A DNA stretch of 38,201 nucleotides from an uncultured Prochlorococcus sp. (GTDB lineage Bacteria; Cyanobacteriota; Cyanobacteriia; PCC-6307; Cyanobiaceae): positions 1 to 38,201 of the forward strand of contig CACMTJ010000013.1 in assembly GCA_902616595.1 (NCBI GenBank), written 5' to 3'. A program made the position numbers and the translations under genes. Of the stretch, positions 9,171 through 17,897 are shown piece by piece (position 1 is the stretch's first letter; each line of letters starts with the position of its first letter). The notes beneath the pieces are model-generated. The model did no database searches, had not been told where the DNA came from, and was given only the letters and a program-made list of their open reading frames with translations.

Positions 9171-10109
9171 ATGAATTCGGCAATTTTCCAAGAAACAGCA
9201 AAATTAAAAAAACCTGTTCCAGCTGAAAAAGTAATAGAACTCTCAGAAAAATTACTGGAACCTTCCAGTCATTCAAAAAGATATCCTCCTAGACTACATA
9301 AAACGTGGGGAACAATAGTTTTTATGGTTGCAATTCATATTCTTTCTCTTGTAGCTATACAACCAAAATTTTGGAGTCTCCCTGCAGTCACTTCATTATT
9401 ATTTTTTTACTGGGTAACTGCTTGTTTAGGAGTCACCCTTGGATATCACAGATTGTTATCACACAGATCGTTCATTTTACCAAAATGGTTAGAAAGATTT
9501 TTTGCTACCTGTGGAGCCATAAGTTGCCAGCATGGACCAATAGATTGGGTAGGTTTACATAGACATCACCACTCTTTTTCAGATACTGAAGTAGATCATC
9601 ACAATAGTAAAAAAGGGTTTTGGTGGAGTCATATGGGTTGGATGTTTAAAGACGTAGAAGCACTAAAAGCTGTTCCAAAACTAAGTGCAGATTTAATCAA
9701 GGATCCATACTATAGATTTTTGAATAAATATTTTTTATTATTACAAATTCCTATTGGACTCTCATTGTTTGTAATAGGTCAAAAATTAGGAGTTGGAGGC
9801 TGGGCTCTAGTCCTTTGGGGAATTCCATTGAGGCTTGTAGTTGTTTATCATGTAACTTGGCTAGTCAACTCCGCGACGCATTGTTGGGGTAAAGCACCAT
9901 TTGAAAGTGGTGATTCATCTAAAAACAATGCATGGGTTGCTGCATTAACATTTGGAGAAGGTTGGCATAATAACCATCATGCATTTCCTAATTCTGCAAA
10001 ACAAGGATTATTTAAAGGTCAGATAGACATAACATGGGAACATATTAAGATTCTTGCGAAATTTGGTTTTGCAAAAAAAATAAAGTTACCCTCTAGGTCT
10101 TATTATTAA
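9171..10109 (+). CDS. desC: Delta-9 acyl-lipid/acyl-CoA type fatty acid desaturase
   Basis: This membrane di-iron enzyme introduces a cis double bond into membrane lipid acyl chains and so sets membrane fluidity. All three histidine boxes are visible in the 312-residue product: HRLLSH (residues 93-98), HRHHH (130-134) and HNNHH (266-270). Hydrophobic spans flank them at about 48-64, 70-90, 187-205 and 208-228, as expected for the stearoyl-CoA/DesC-type family. The tail KNNAWVAALTFGEGWHNNHH is the standard C-terminal signature. It starts with ATG at 9171 and is divergent from the gcv operon; rplI follows after 20 bases. The family is certain. The delta-9 position is inferred from overall resemblance to DesC rather than proved by a residue. 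Confidence 0.93.
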   Translation: MNSAIFQETAKLKKPVPAEKVIELSEKLLEPSSHSKRYPPRLHKTWGTIVFMVAIHILSLVAIQPKFWSLPAVTSLLFFYWVTACLGVTLGYHRLLSHRSFILPKWLERFFATCGAISCQHGPIDWVGLHRHHHSFSDTEVDHHNSKKGFWWSHMGWMFKDVEALKAVPKLSADLIKDPYYRFLNKYFLLLQIPIGLSLFVIGQKLGVGGWALVLWGIPLRLVVVYHVTWLVNSATHCWGKAPFESGDSSKNNAWVAALTFGEGWHNNHHAFPNSAKQGLFKGQIDITWEHIKILAKFGFAKKIKLPSRSYY

Positions 10110-10129
10110 CTATATAGTTCAATATTTCC

Positions 10130-10585
10130 ATGGCTAAAAGAGTACAAGTCGCATTAACTGAATCAATCGCATCACTAGGTAAAGAAGGAGATCTAGTTGA
10201 TGTAGCACCAGGTTACGCAAGAAATTTTTTATTACCTTATGGCAAGGCAATGAATGTAACACCAGCAGTCCTTAAACAAATTGAGAGGAAGAAAGAAAAA
10301 GAAAAAATAGCTGCTGATAAATTAAAGCAAGAAGCTTTAGATTTCCAAACTGCATTATCTACAATAGGAAGGTTCACTATCAAAAAACAGGTTGGAGAAG
10401 ATGGTGTTCTTTTTGGAACTGTTACCAATGGGGATGTTGCTGAAGCGATAGAAGCGGCAACAAAAAAAGAAATTGATAGAAGAAACATTACTGTTCCTGA
10501 TATTCATAATTTAGGTTCCTATACTGCAAAAATAAAATTACATCCAGAAGTAAATGCAGAAGTAAATATTGAAGTAACAAGTTAA
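10130..10585 (+). CDS. rplI: 50S ribosomal protein L9
   Basis: L9 binds 23S rRNA and stabilises the L1-stalk side of the large subunit. The 151-residue product has the classic N-terminal domain with [24 protein letters not shown] (shown as GYARNFLLP near residues 28-36), a long charged connecting helix rich in Lys/Glu at 50-68, and the C-terminal RNA-binding domain with [12 protein letters not shown]. dnaB follows after 58 bases and mnmG after that, a gene order seen in cyanobacteria. Confidence 0.97.
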   Translation: MAKRVQVALTESIASLGKEGDLVDVAPGYARNFLLPYGKAMNVTPAVLKQIERKKEKEKIAADKLKQEALDFQTALSTIGRFTIKKQVGEDGVLFGTVTNGDVAEAIEAATKKEIDRRNITVPDIHNLGSYTAKIKLHPEVNAEVNIEVTS

Positions 10586-10643
10586 TCAATTTGTTGCATT
10601 ATTTTGAAAAGTAGCCAGAGTATATATCTAAGCAATTAAAGAT

Positions 10644-12026
10644 ATGGTTTCCGTACCTTTTCCAAATAATGGGCAAAATAAAAATTTTAAAAAGGATTTC
10701 AATAGTGAAAATGCTGGATTAGTTCCTCCTCAAAACGTTCAAGCAGAGGAAGCTGTTCTTGGTGGCATACTTCTTGATCCAGACGCGATCGGAAGAATTG
10801 CAGACTTAATTAAACCTGAAGCTTTTTATATAAATGCCCATCAAGAGATTTATAGAACAGCATTAATGTTGCATACCCAGGGTAAACCAACTGATTTAAC
10901 ATCAATGAGTGCTTGGTTAGCAGATAATCGATCACTAGACAAAATTGGAGGAAATAGCAAACTGGTAGAACTAGTTGAAAATGTTTCCTCTACAGCTTCC
11001 ATAGAACAAGTTGCTAATTTAATTAACGACAAATTCATGAGAAGGCAACTTATTAGATCTGGAAATGAAGTAGTTCAACTAGGTTTTGATCAAACTCAAG
11101 ATACTAATGAAGTTCTAGATAAAGCAGAGCAAAAAATATTTGAAATCAGTCAAGAAAAACCTTCAAAAGGTTTGACTCAAGCAGCAGAAATCCTTACAAG
11201 TACTTTCAATGAAATAGAGTCAAGATCATTAGGTACTTCAGTAGCTGGAATTCCTGTAAATTTCTACGATCTTGATGCTATGACTCAAGGTTTTCAAAGA
11301 AGTGATTTAATAATTGTTGCGGGAAGACCTTCAATGGGGAAAACTTCAATAGTTCTTAATCTGGCTAAAAATGTTGCACAATCTCAAGATTTACCTGTAT
11401 GTGTATTTAGCCTTGAAATGAGTAAAGAACAGTTGACATATAGATTACTTTCTATGGAAGTTGGAATCGAAAGTGGCAGACTAAGAACAGGAAGATTACA
11501 GCAAGATGAATGGCCATTACTAGGAGAAGGTATTAATTCATTAGGTCAATTACCAATCTTTATAGATGACAAGCCTAACTTAAGTGTTTTAGAGATGAGA
11601 TCTCTTTGCAGAAGATTAATAGCTGAACAAAAAAAAGAACTTGGATTAATTGTGATTGATTACCTGCAGTTAATGGAAGGATCAACACCTGATAATAGAG
11701 TGCAAGAACTTTCACGAATAACAAGAGGTCTTAAAAGCATGGCAAGAGAATTAAAAGTACCAGTAGTAGCTTTATCTCAGCTTAGTAGAGGGGTAGAGTC
11801 TAGAACAAATAAAAGACCAATGTTAAGCGATCTAAGAGAATCAGGATCCATTGAACAAGACGCAGATTTAGTATTAATGATTTATAGAGATGAATACTAT
11901 AATCCAGAGACTGAAGATAGAGGAATTACAGAAATCATTGTCACTAAACATAGAAATGGACCCGTAGGAACTGTTAAATTATTATTTGAACCTCAATTTA
12001 CGAGATTTAGGAATTTAGCTAATTAA
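10644..12026 (+). CDS. dnaB: Replicative DNA helicase DnaB
   Basis: DnaB is the hexameric 5'-3' helicase that unwinds the replication fork and recruits primase. The 460-residue protein has the N-terminal primase-interacting domain (NVQAEEAVLGGILLDP, about residues 31-46) and the RecA-like motor with Walker A AGRPSMGKT (226-234), Walker B LIVIDYLQLM (335-344) and the arginine-rich DLRESGSIEQDADL segment near the end. Many cyanobacterial dnaB genes carry an intein in the motor domain; here there is none, since the Walker A and B regions are continuous and the length is normal. It begins at ATG 10644, and mnmG starts 12 bases after its stop. Confidence 0.97.
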   Translation: MVSVPFPNNGQNKNFKKDFNSENAGLVPPQNVQAEEAVLGGILLDPDAIGRIADLIKPEAFYINAHQEIYRTALMLHTQGKPTDLTSMSAWLADNRSLDKIGGNSKLVELVENVSSTASIEQVANLINDKFMRRQLIRSGNEVVQLGFDQTQDTNEVLDKAEQKIFEISQEKPSKGLTQAAEILTSTFNEIESRSLGTSVAGIPVNFYDLDAMTQGFQRSDLIIVAGRPSMGKTSIVLNLAKNVAQSQDLPVCVFSLEMSKEQLTYRLLSMEVGIESGRLRTGRLQQDEWPLLGEGINSLGQLPIFIDDKPNLSVLEMRSLCRRLIAEQKKELGLIVIDYLQLMEGSTPDNRVQELSRITRGLKSMARELKVPVVALSQLSRGVESRTNKRPMLSDLRESGSIEQDADLVLMIYRDEYYNPETEDRGITEIIVTKHRNGPVGTVKLLFEPQFTRFRNLAN

Positions 12027-12038
12027 ATCGCTCCTAAA

Positions 12039-14006
12039 ATGCAAGATCATCACTCAACAAATGAATCCTTTGATGTCATCGTTATTGGAGGAGGACATGC
12101 AGGATGTGAAGCAGCTATAACAACAGCAAAATTAGGATTTTCTACAGCCTTATTTACAATCAATTTAGATAGGGTTGCCTGGCAACCTTGCAACCCTGCT
12201 GTTGGCGGCCCCGCAAAAAGTCAGTTGGTACATGAAGTTGATGCCTTAGGTGGAATTATTGGTAAATTAGCTGATGAGACAGCAATACAAAAAAGAATAT
12301 TAAATGCAAGTAGAGGTCCAGCCGTATGGGCATTAAGAGCTCAGACAGATAAAAGAGAATACTCAAAAAAGATGATTGAAATACTACAAAATACAGATAA
12401 TTTATCTTTAAAAGAAGCAATGATTACTGAGCTAGATATCGCAAAAACTGAAGAAATTGGATTGAACTCAAAAAAAATCTTAAAAAAAAGAATCAAAGGT
12501 GTAAGGACTTTCTTTGGTAGTTATTATTCAGCAAGATCAGTTATCATCACCGCTGGTACATTCTTAGAAGGAAGAATATGGATAGGAAATAAATCAATGT
12601 CAGCTGGCAGATCGGGCGAACAAGCAGCAAAAGGTCTTACTCAAAATTTGCACGAAATTGGTATTAAAACAGAACGTTTAAAAACAGGAACTCCAGCAAG
12701 AGTTGATAAAAAAAGTATCATTTTTGATGAATTAGATATTCAACCAAGCACTGCAGCAGATAAATATTTTTCGTTTGACCCAGATACAAGAAATAATATG
12801 CCTCAAGTTAGTTGTCACATCACAAGAACAACTACCAAAACACATCAACTAATTCGAGACAATTTACATTTAACTCCTATTTACGGCGGTTTTATTGATA
12901 GTAAGGGACCAAGATATTGTCCATCAATTGAAGATAAAATCGTTAAATTTGCTGATAAAGAATCACATCAAATTTTCTTAGAACCAGAAGGAATTAATAC
13001 CCCTGAAATATATGTACAAGGATTTTCTACAGGTTTACCCGAAAATATTCAATTAGAACTTTTAAGAACCTTACCTGGATTGAATGAATGTAAAATGTTG
13101 CGGCCAGCATATGCTGTGGAGTATGACTATATTCCTGCCACACAGCTCCAAACATCACTCGAAACTAAAGAAATTGAATATTTATTTAGCGCGGGACAAA
13201 TTAATGGGACTACTGGTTATGAAGAAGCAGCAGCACAAGGATTAGTTGCTGGAGTCAATGCAACAAGAAAACTAAACAAAAAAGATCCAATGATCTTCAC
13301 TAGAGAAAGCAGTTATATAGGAACAATGATCAATGATTTAATTACCAAAGATCTCAAAGAACCATACAGAGTTTTAACTAGTAGGAGTGAATATAGGTTA
13401 ACTCTTAGAGGAGATAATGCGGATAGGAGATTAACACCATTAGGTTATCAAATAGGGCTAATTAATGAGAAAAGATGGTCGGCCTATCAAGAAAAAATGA
13501 AACTTCTTGAGGAAGAGAAATTTAGATTAAATAATACTCGTTTAAAAAATACCGAGGAAATATCAAAAAAAATAGAATTAGAAACGGGATCAAAGATCAA
13601 AGGCTCAACAACTTTAAAAGAACTCTTAAAAAGACCAAACTTTCATTATTCAGATCTAATTAAATATAATTTGACTGAAAAAAATCTAGACTCTTCAATA
13701 CAGGAAGGTGTTGAAATAGATATTAAATACGAGGGTTACCTTAAAAGGCAAAAAAACAACATTGAACAAATAAATCGTCAAAGCTGTAAATCTCTGCCTC
13801 AAGAAATAAATTATGAAAAGATAGATACATTATCTTTAGAAGCTAGAGAAAATTTGAATAAGATAAAGCCAAAAAATTTTGGTGATGCCTCAAAAATTCC
13901 TGGAGTAAGCAAAGCTGATTTAACTGCATTACTTGTTTGGCTAAAAATAAGGGAAATAAAAAAAGAAAAGGCAAATATTTTTGTCGAAAAAAAGTTATCA
14001 TCTTAA
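12039..14006 (+). CDS. mnmG: tRNA uridine-5-carboxymethylaminomethyl modification enzyme MnmG (GidA)
   Basis: MnmG, with MnmE, adds the carboxymethylaminomethyl group to the wobble uridine of certain tRNAs, using FAD, NADH and a folate one-carbon unit. The 655-residue protein has the FAD dinucleotide motif [12 protein letters not shown] (about residues 15-26), the family signatures [13 protein letters not shown] and [21 protein letters not shown], and the Cys-containing [11 protein letters not shown] stretch. The C-terminal helical domain ends with the usual [18 protein letters not shown] segment that contacts MnmE and tRNA. It is slightly longer than the Escherichia coli protein and unbroken. 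It is placed right after dnaB. Confidence 0.97.
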   Translation: MQDHHSTNESFDVIVIGGGHAGCEAAITTAKLGFSTALFTINLDRVAWQPCNPAVGGPAKSQLVHEVDALGGIIGKLADETAIQKRILNASRGPAVWALRAQTDKREYSKKMIEILQNTDNLSLKEAMITELDIAKTEEIGLNSKKILKKRIKGVRTFFGSYYSARSVIITAGTFLEGRIWIGNKSMSAGRSGEQAAKGLTQNLHEIGIKTERLKTGTPARVDKKSIIFDELDIQPSTAADKYFSFDPDTRNNMPQVSCHITRTTTKTHQLIRDNLHLTPIYGGFIDSKGPRYCPSIEDKIVKFADKESHQIFLEPEGINTPEIYVQGFSTGLPENIQLELLRTLPGLNECKMLRPAYAVEYDYIPATQLQTSLETKEIEYLFSAGQINGTTGYEEAAAQGLVAGVNATRKLNKKDPMIFTRESSYIGTMINDLITKDLKEPYRVLTSRSEYRLTLRGDNADRRLTPLGYQIGLINEKRWSAYQEKMKLLEEEKFRLNNTRLKNTEEISKKIELETGSKIKGSTTLKELLKRPNFHYSDLIKYNLTEKNLDSSIQEGVEIDIKYEGYLKRQKNNIEQINRQSCKSLPQEINYEKIDTLSLEARENLNKIKPKNFGDASKIPGVSKADLTALLVWLKIREIKKEKANIFVEKKLSS

Positions 14007-14087
14007 AAGCATTCCGTCTGAGCACTGAATAATAAACTTTTTAACTCACCAAATATTTTATGGGAAGAAAAAGCCTCTACTTTTTTA

Positions 14088-14630
14088 GTGAAAAATTCAC
14101 TACCAAAAATATCTGGTCCATGGAAATTAATGTTGCTTGGGGATGGAAGTCCAACTAGACATTTACAGCTTTTAACTAATCAAGAGACAAAAATTAAGTT
14201 AATTTCAATGCGAGTTGATCCCCTATTCATTGAAGAAGGTCCTAAAGAATTAAATCAATTAAATGGACCTTTAATTAGAAGACAAGTATGGATTAAAAAC
14301 AATAATAAAAACCTAGCATGGGCTGAAAGTTGGTGGAATGAAGAACAAGTGAATGAAAATTTAAAAGCCAAAGAAGAACCAATTTGGAAGAATTTGACGC
14401 AAGACAGATCAGAATTGTTTAGAGAAGTTGACCGAATTTCACTTGTTAATTCAAATTGGTTAGAGGATCAATTTAGTTTTAAAGGTCCATTCTGGTCAAG
14501 AAATTATAGATTTTTTCGAGACAAAAAGCCTTTAACAGTTATTAGAGAAGTATTCAATCCACATTTAGAAAGTTTATTAGGCTATTCAGGAATTAAAGAA
14601 TTTACGAAACTATACTCTTCTTCTTCTTGA
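14088..14630 (+). CDS. Chorismate lyase-like protein (DUF98/Ycf21 family)
   Basis: The 180-residue protein belongs to the DUF98 (PF01947) family, also known as Ycf21 in plastids. The diagnostic stretch GDGSPTRHLQLLT is at residues 18-30, and the rest follows the family with LIRRQVWI and a final VREVFNP. In Synechocystis a member of this family has been shown to release 4-hydroxybenzoate from chorismate for plastoquinone synthesis, so the likely role is the first committed step of plastoquinone formation. The start is GTG at 14088; a nearby ATG at 14060 is out of frame. The last 21 bases overlap the 3' end of the convergent gene on the minus strand. The family is firm and the reaction is inferred from the relative. 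Confidence 0.87.
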   Translation: MKNSLPKISGPWKLMLLGDGSPTRHLQLLTNQETKIKLISMRVDPLFIEEGPKELNQLNGPLIRRQVWIKNNNKNLAWAESWWNEEQVNENLKAKEEPIWKNLTQDRSELFREVDRISLVNSNWLEDQFSFKGPFWSRNYRFFRDKKPLTVIREVFNPHLESLLGYSGIKEFTKLYSSSS

Positions 14631-15173
14631 TCTGGGAAGATTCCTTGATTTTGATTGAACTTGTTGGTTTGATTGAACTCTCGAAGTATTATTCTCTTTT
14701 TCTGAAGCTCTTTGCCATCTTTCAACTTTGAAATCCATTTCATCTGGCCAATCTTCGTCCTTACTCTCTCTTACATAAGGTAATTTTTTTTGCTCAGTTG
14801 TATCTATATTTTTTGGTTGCCTTAAAGATATTGCTTCTAAAGGTCTTTTTGAGTACTGTTTAGCTGATTCATAAGAATTTGATTCTCTAGAAAATGTCTT
14901 AATATCGCTGTTATCATCATAAAAATTCTCATCATTCCAATCATCATTATCTTCATCAAAAAATAAATCCACTTTTTCAGATACCCATCTTCCTACTTTT
15001 TTCACACTCTTACTTGTTATTCCTTGAAAATCTGAGTTCCTTCTTTTTCCTGGTCTAGCACCAGATACTCCATCAACAAATTGCCTTCCAGTTTCGAAAA
15101 TTTTATCAACCTGTTTATCAACAATATTTTTATCAAAACTATTTCTAAGATTTCTAATTCTCCTTGAATCCAT
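14610..15173 (-). CDS. Highly charged hypothetical protein, 187 aa
   Basis: I do not recognise this protein. It is hydrophilic with uneven charge: a basic N-terminus (MDSRRIRNLR), a basic segment GARPGKRRNSDF, a strongly acidic middle (FFDEDNDDWNDENFYDD at about residues 71-87), a second acidic patch near residues 138-146, and an Arg-rich tail ending RSRRRRV. There is no signal peptide, membrane span or known motif, and long parts are probably disordered. The ATG at 15173 is the only good start. It lies 83 bases downstream of the SprT-like gene on the same strand and overlaps the chorismate lyase-like gene tail to tail by 21 bases. Nucleic-acid binding is possible from the basic tail but unproven. 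Confidence 0.75.
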   Translation of the reverse strand: MDSRRIRNLRNSFDKNIVDKQVDKIFETGRQFVDGVSGARPGKRRNSDFQGITSKSVKKVGRWVSEKVDLFFDEDNDDWNDENFYDDNSDIKTFSRESNSYESAKQYSKRPLEAISLRQPKNIDTTEQKKLPYVRESKDEDWPDEMDFKVERWQRASEKENNTSRVQSNQQVQSKSRNLPRSRRRRV

Positions 15174-15256
15174 AAATTATTTTGCTTTTTAAAATATAAA
15201 TTACATTAAAAAAATAAATAATTCCAAATATAGAAACAAAAACACATCTTATATTT

Positions 15257-15784
15257 TTAATCAAACAAAATTAAACAGTTTTTATTCCATGATCCATTAA
15301 AGAAATTGACACAACATTTTTTGCAGGCAATATTCTTTATCCTTTTCCTGTAGAAAAATTTCTCACCACAATTTTGACAAGTTCCTATGTACTTTAATTC
15401 TCTCCGTTCAATAGGAAATGAGTGCCTCACAGAAATTTGAAAATTCTTCTCTTTCTCATTAATTTCATTCATCTTTTCTAAGAAATTTGGACCATGTATC
15501 TCATTTTTTTTTAATATCCTATCTACCCATGCATGAATCATTTCATGACATAAAGTACTGTTTATTTCACTAGTAGATAATTTACTCAAAATAGGTTTCG
15601 ATAAGATAATTTCAGAATCTATAAAACCATTAATGCGTTTTATTTTATAAAAACCAGCAGTAGTTTTTAATCTATTATCACTCCATCTAACTTTTACTAA
15701 AGGGTGATTATTAACCGTTAAAGAATTTTCAAAATATTGGCTATTAAATCTATGAAATAAGGGTAAAAGAGGAATTACAGGCAT
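15257..15784 (-). CDS. SprT-like zinc metalloprotease
   Basis: The 175-residue protein has the SprT-like domain shared with human Spartan, which cleaves DNA-protein crosslinks. The zinc-binding catalytic motif is HEMIHAWVD (HExxH at residues 80-84), with a likely third ligand in HGPNF (His98). A C-terminal zinc ribbon follows, with Cys136, Cys139, Cys154 and Cys157 (CQNCG ... CKKC). The N-terminus is LFHRFNSQYF, resembling the family's usual FN-xYF start. Length fits the bacterial SprT group. The ATG is at 15784. The gene is divergent from the operon with a DNA ligase, and 83 bases upstream of the charged unknown. Family assignment is firm; the bacterial substrate is unknown. Confidence 0.9.
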   Translation of the reverse strand: MPVIPLLPLFHRFNSQYFENSLTVNNHPLVKVRWSDNRLKTTAGFYKIKRINGFIDSEIILSKPILSKLSTSEINSTLCHEMIHAWVDRILKKNEIHGPNFLEKMNEINEKEKNFQISVRHSFPIERRELKYIGTCQNCGEKFFYRKRIKNIACKKCCVNFFNGSWNKNCLILFD

Positions 15785-15869
15785 TATGGATTAAAATTAG
15801 TATTATTTTGACAAAAAAAGCCATCAAAAACGATTTCTTTTCTTAAAGTAATAAAAAACTCAAATCAAC

Positions 15870-16289
15870 ATGGATGCAACACTAGTTAAAGATATCGGAA
15901 TTAAAGCATTATTAGTTGGTGGAGCTGTACTAGTTTCTTTTTGGACTTTTAATGCAGTCAAATTAGTTATAAGCGCTAGAGGAATTAATCCATTAGTAAG
16001 AAAGTTTTTCGATCAAATAGCTGCTGGTAGAATTGATGCAGCTTATGGTTTGACTACAAAAACTTATAAAACGCATGTAAAAAGACAAGATTTTCTTAAA
16101 TTTTTAGCTAGTTTAAACCTCAATAAATACAGAAATTTAAAATCAGGAAGACCTAGAGTCCAAGAAGATCAAATCATAATAACTTTGAATCTAAAATCAG
16201 AAGACAAACAAGATGAACTCCCATTAGATTTTACTTTTGCAAAAACTGACAATGATTGGAAAATTGACAGAATAGCTAAAGTTAATTGA
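15870..16289 (+). CDS. Membrane-anchored small hypothetical protein
   Basis: The 139-residue product has one N-terminal hydrophobic span (IKALLVGGAVLVSFWTFNAV, about residues 11-30) and then a globular domain of about 100 residues. The soluble part, with a helix-rich PLVRKFFDQIAAGRIDAAYGL stretch (LVRKFFDQIAAGRID within residues 42-56) and later strands ending WKIDRIAKV, resembles the small NTF2-like folds of DUF4864/DUF4878-type proteins; this is by pattern only. It is probably tethered to the inner membrane, and no catalytic residues stand out. The DNA ligase gene begins 22 bases after its stop, so they share an operon, although a functional link is not obvious. Confidence 0.75.
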   Translation: MDATLVKDIGIKALLVGGAVLVSFWTFNAVKLVISARGINPLVRKFFDQIAAGRIDAAYGLTTKTYKTHVKRQDFLKFLASLNLNKYRNLKSGRPRVQEDQIIITLNLKSEDKQDELPLDFTFAKTDNDWKIDRIAKVN

Positions 16290-16311
16290 TAATTTCTTGT
16301 GAGGCAAAAAA

Positions 16312-17625
16312 TTGTTTAAAGAAGAAATAATACATCAATTAGAATTACACCCAAGTAGATTAGATAAAGAAAAAATCATTTCAGAAGCAATGGAAGATGG
16401 TCTAGATGATTTTTTTGAAGGTATACGTATGGCACTTGATCCATTAGTAACTTTTGGTGTAAAAATTGTCCCTGAGAAAGAGACTGAAAAAAGTCAAAAT
16501 TTTTTATGGGAAGATTTTAGAAAATTAGCCAATAAGCTTATTCAAAGAGAACTTACTGGTCACGCTGCTCGCGATGCAATTCTTACGGCTATGGAATCTG
16601 CAACAAAAGAAGAGTGGAATGGATTTTATAGACGAGTTTTAATTAAAGATCTTAGATGTGGTGTATCTGAAAAAACAATCAACAAGATAGCAAAAAAATT
16701 TCCCAAATATGCTATTCCTATTTTTTCTTGTCCTTTAGCTCATGACAGTGCAAATCATGAAAAAAAAATGATAGGGAAAAAGCAAATTGAAATCAAATTA
16801 GATGGTGTACGCGTCTTAACTATTATTAGACAAAATAAAGTAGAAATGTTTTCTCGTAATGGGAAACAATTCCATAATTTTGGTCATATTATCTCAGAAA
16901 TAGAAAACGCCTTAAAAGAAGATCCAGCACCTTATGACTTAGTACTCGATGGTGAAGTGATGAGCGCTAACTTTCAAGATTTAATGAAACAGGTACATAG
17001 AAAAGATGGCAAACAAACAAAAGACGCAGTTCTACATCTATTTGATTTATGTCCCCTTGAAGACTTCCAAAAAGGGCGATGGAACACTAGTCAAACAGCA
17101 AGAAGTTTATTAGTAAAAGAATGGGTAGCAAAACATTCTTTACTTCTTAGACATATAAAAACACTTAACTGGGAAAATGTAGATCTAGATACCATTGAAG
17201 GACAGAAAAGATTTGTAGAGCTAAATAAATCTGCTGTAGAGGGTGGATATGAAGGAGTAATGATTAAAGATCCTGATGCAATATATGAATGTAAAAGAAC
17301 ACACAGTTGGTTAAAAGCAAAACCTTTCATTGAAGTCACCTTAAAAGTTGTATCTGTTGAGGAAGGGACAGGTCGCAATAAAGGTAGACTAGGAGCTGTA
17401 CTAGTAGAAGGTGAAGATGATGGGCATGAATACAGTCTTAGTTGTGGAAGCGGATTTAGTGATATACAACGTGAAGAATATTGGTCAAAACGGAATCAAC
17501 TTATTGGTCAACTTGTAGAAATCAGAGCTGATGCTAAAACTAAATCCAAGGATGGGGTGGCTTTTAGTCTGAGGTTTCCAAGATTCAAATGCTTTAGGGG
17601 ATTTAAAGCTGGAGAAAAAGTCTAA
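16312..17625 (+). CDS. Phage T4-like ATP-dependent DNA ligase
   Basis: The enzyme seals nicks in duplex DNA using ATP; the replicative bacterial ligase is normally the NAD-dependent LigA, so this is an accessory enzyme. The catalytic lysine is in EIKLDGVRV (KLDG at 162-165, motif I), with motif III LHLFDL (241-246), motif IV EGVMIKD (314-320), motif V WLKAKP (333-338), and an OB-fold with a C-terminal RFPRF. The N-terminal 140 residues, including RELTGHAARDAI and RRVLIKDLRCGVS, follow the pattern of phage T4 gp30 (RKLTGNAA..., MMRDLECGAS) rather than the common bacterial LigB/LigD types. The start is TTG at 16312 with the Shine-Dalgarno-like GAGG at 16301-16304; the first in-frame ATG would remove 26 residues. 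Confidence 0.93.
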   Translation: MFKEEIIHQLELHPSRLDKEKIISEAMEDGLDDFFEGIRMALDPLVTFGVKIVPEKETEKSQNFLWEDFRKLANKLIQRELTGHAARDAILTAMESATKEEWNGFYRRVLIKDLRCGVSEKTINKIAKKFPKYAIPIFSCPLAHDSANHEKKMIGKKQIEIKLDGVRVLTIIRQNKVEMFSRNGKQFHNFGHIISEIENALKEDPAPYDLVLDGEVMSANFQDLMKQVHRKDGKQTKDAVLHLFDLCPLEDFQKGRWNTSQTARSLLVKEWVAKHSLLLRHIKTLNWENVDLDTIEGQKRFVELNKSAVEGGYEGVMIKDPDAIYECKRTHSWLKAKPFIEVTLKVVSVEEGTGRNKGRLGAVLVEGEDDGHEYSLSCGSGFSDIQREEYWSKRNQLIGQLVEIRADAKTKSKDGVAFSLRFPRFKCFRGFKAGEKV

Positions 17626-17698
17626 ATTTTAAAAATTATATTTAAAAAGTAGTCAATGAAAAATGTGGTTTTTAAGTAAAAAAACTAAAAATCTTAGC

Positions 17699-17704
17699 TA
17701 TAAA
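17699..17704 (+). promoter_or_regulatory. Candidate -10 box for the 50-aa ORF
   Basis: TATAAA about 37 bases before the ORF start at 17741 is a good -10 hexamer in the gap after the DNA ligase. It is followed by a Shine-Dalgarno-like AGAGAGA at 17731-17737. No clear -35 is present, and such AT-rich matches are frequent by chance here. Confidence 0.3.
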
Positions 17705-17740
17705 ATGTAAGAATAATTATCAGGACTTTTAGAGAGACTT

Positions 17741-17893
17741 ATGACGAAGAAAACAGTTTTCAACTTCATAAAAACACCTTGTGGACAAGCAAAATATATC
17801 GAATTAGAAGCCAACAAAACCCTACTAGGTAAATTTAGGCTTTTGTGGTTTATCTTAATTGCATCTATTAGAGATTGGAATATTAAAGAGTAA
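17741..17893 (+). CDS. Small ORF, 50 aa
   Basis: An ATG at 17741 opens 50 codons ending in TAA at 17891-17893. The product begins MTKKTVFNFIKTPCGQAKY and has a hydrophobic stretch LLWFILIASI at about residues 34-43 before ending DWNIKE, so it may be a peripheral or single-span membrane peptide. A purine-rich AGAGAGA sits 3 bases before the ATG and a possible -10 lies upstream. It ends 4 bases from the convergent stop of the TVP38-like gene and fills an otherwise empty gap of about 270 bases. I do not recognise a family. The codon use (many AAA, TTA, ATT) matches the neighbours. Confidence 0.55.
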   Translation: MTKKTVFNFIKTPCGQAKYIELEANKTLLGKFRLLWFILIASIRDWNIKE

Positions 17894-17897
17894 ATTC

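Noticed and set aside
11300..11700. Intein in dnaB
   Set aside because: Walker A and B regions are contiguous and the protein has normal length, so no intein is present.
14041..14087. Terminator hairpin between mnmG and the chorismate lyase-like gene
   Set aside because: The AAAAAGCC and TTTTTTA runs do not form a GC-rich stem with a loop; no confident intrinsic terminator was found anywhere in the window.
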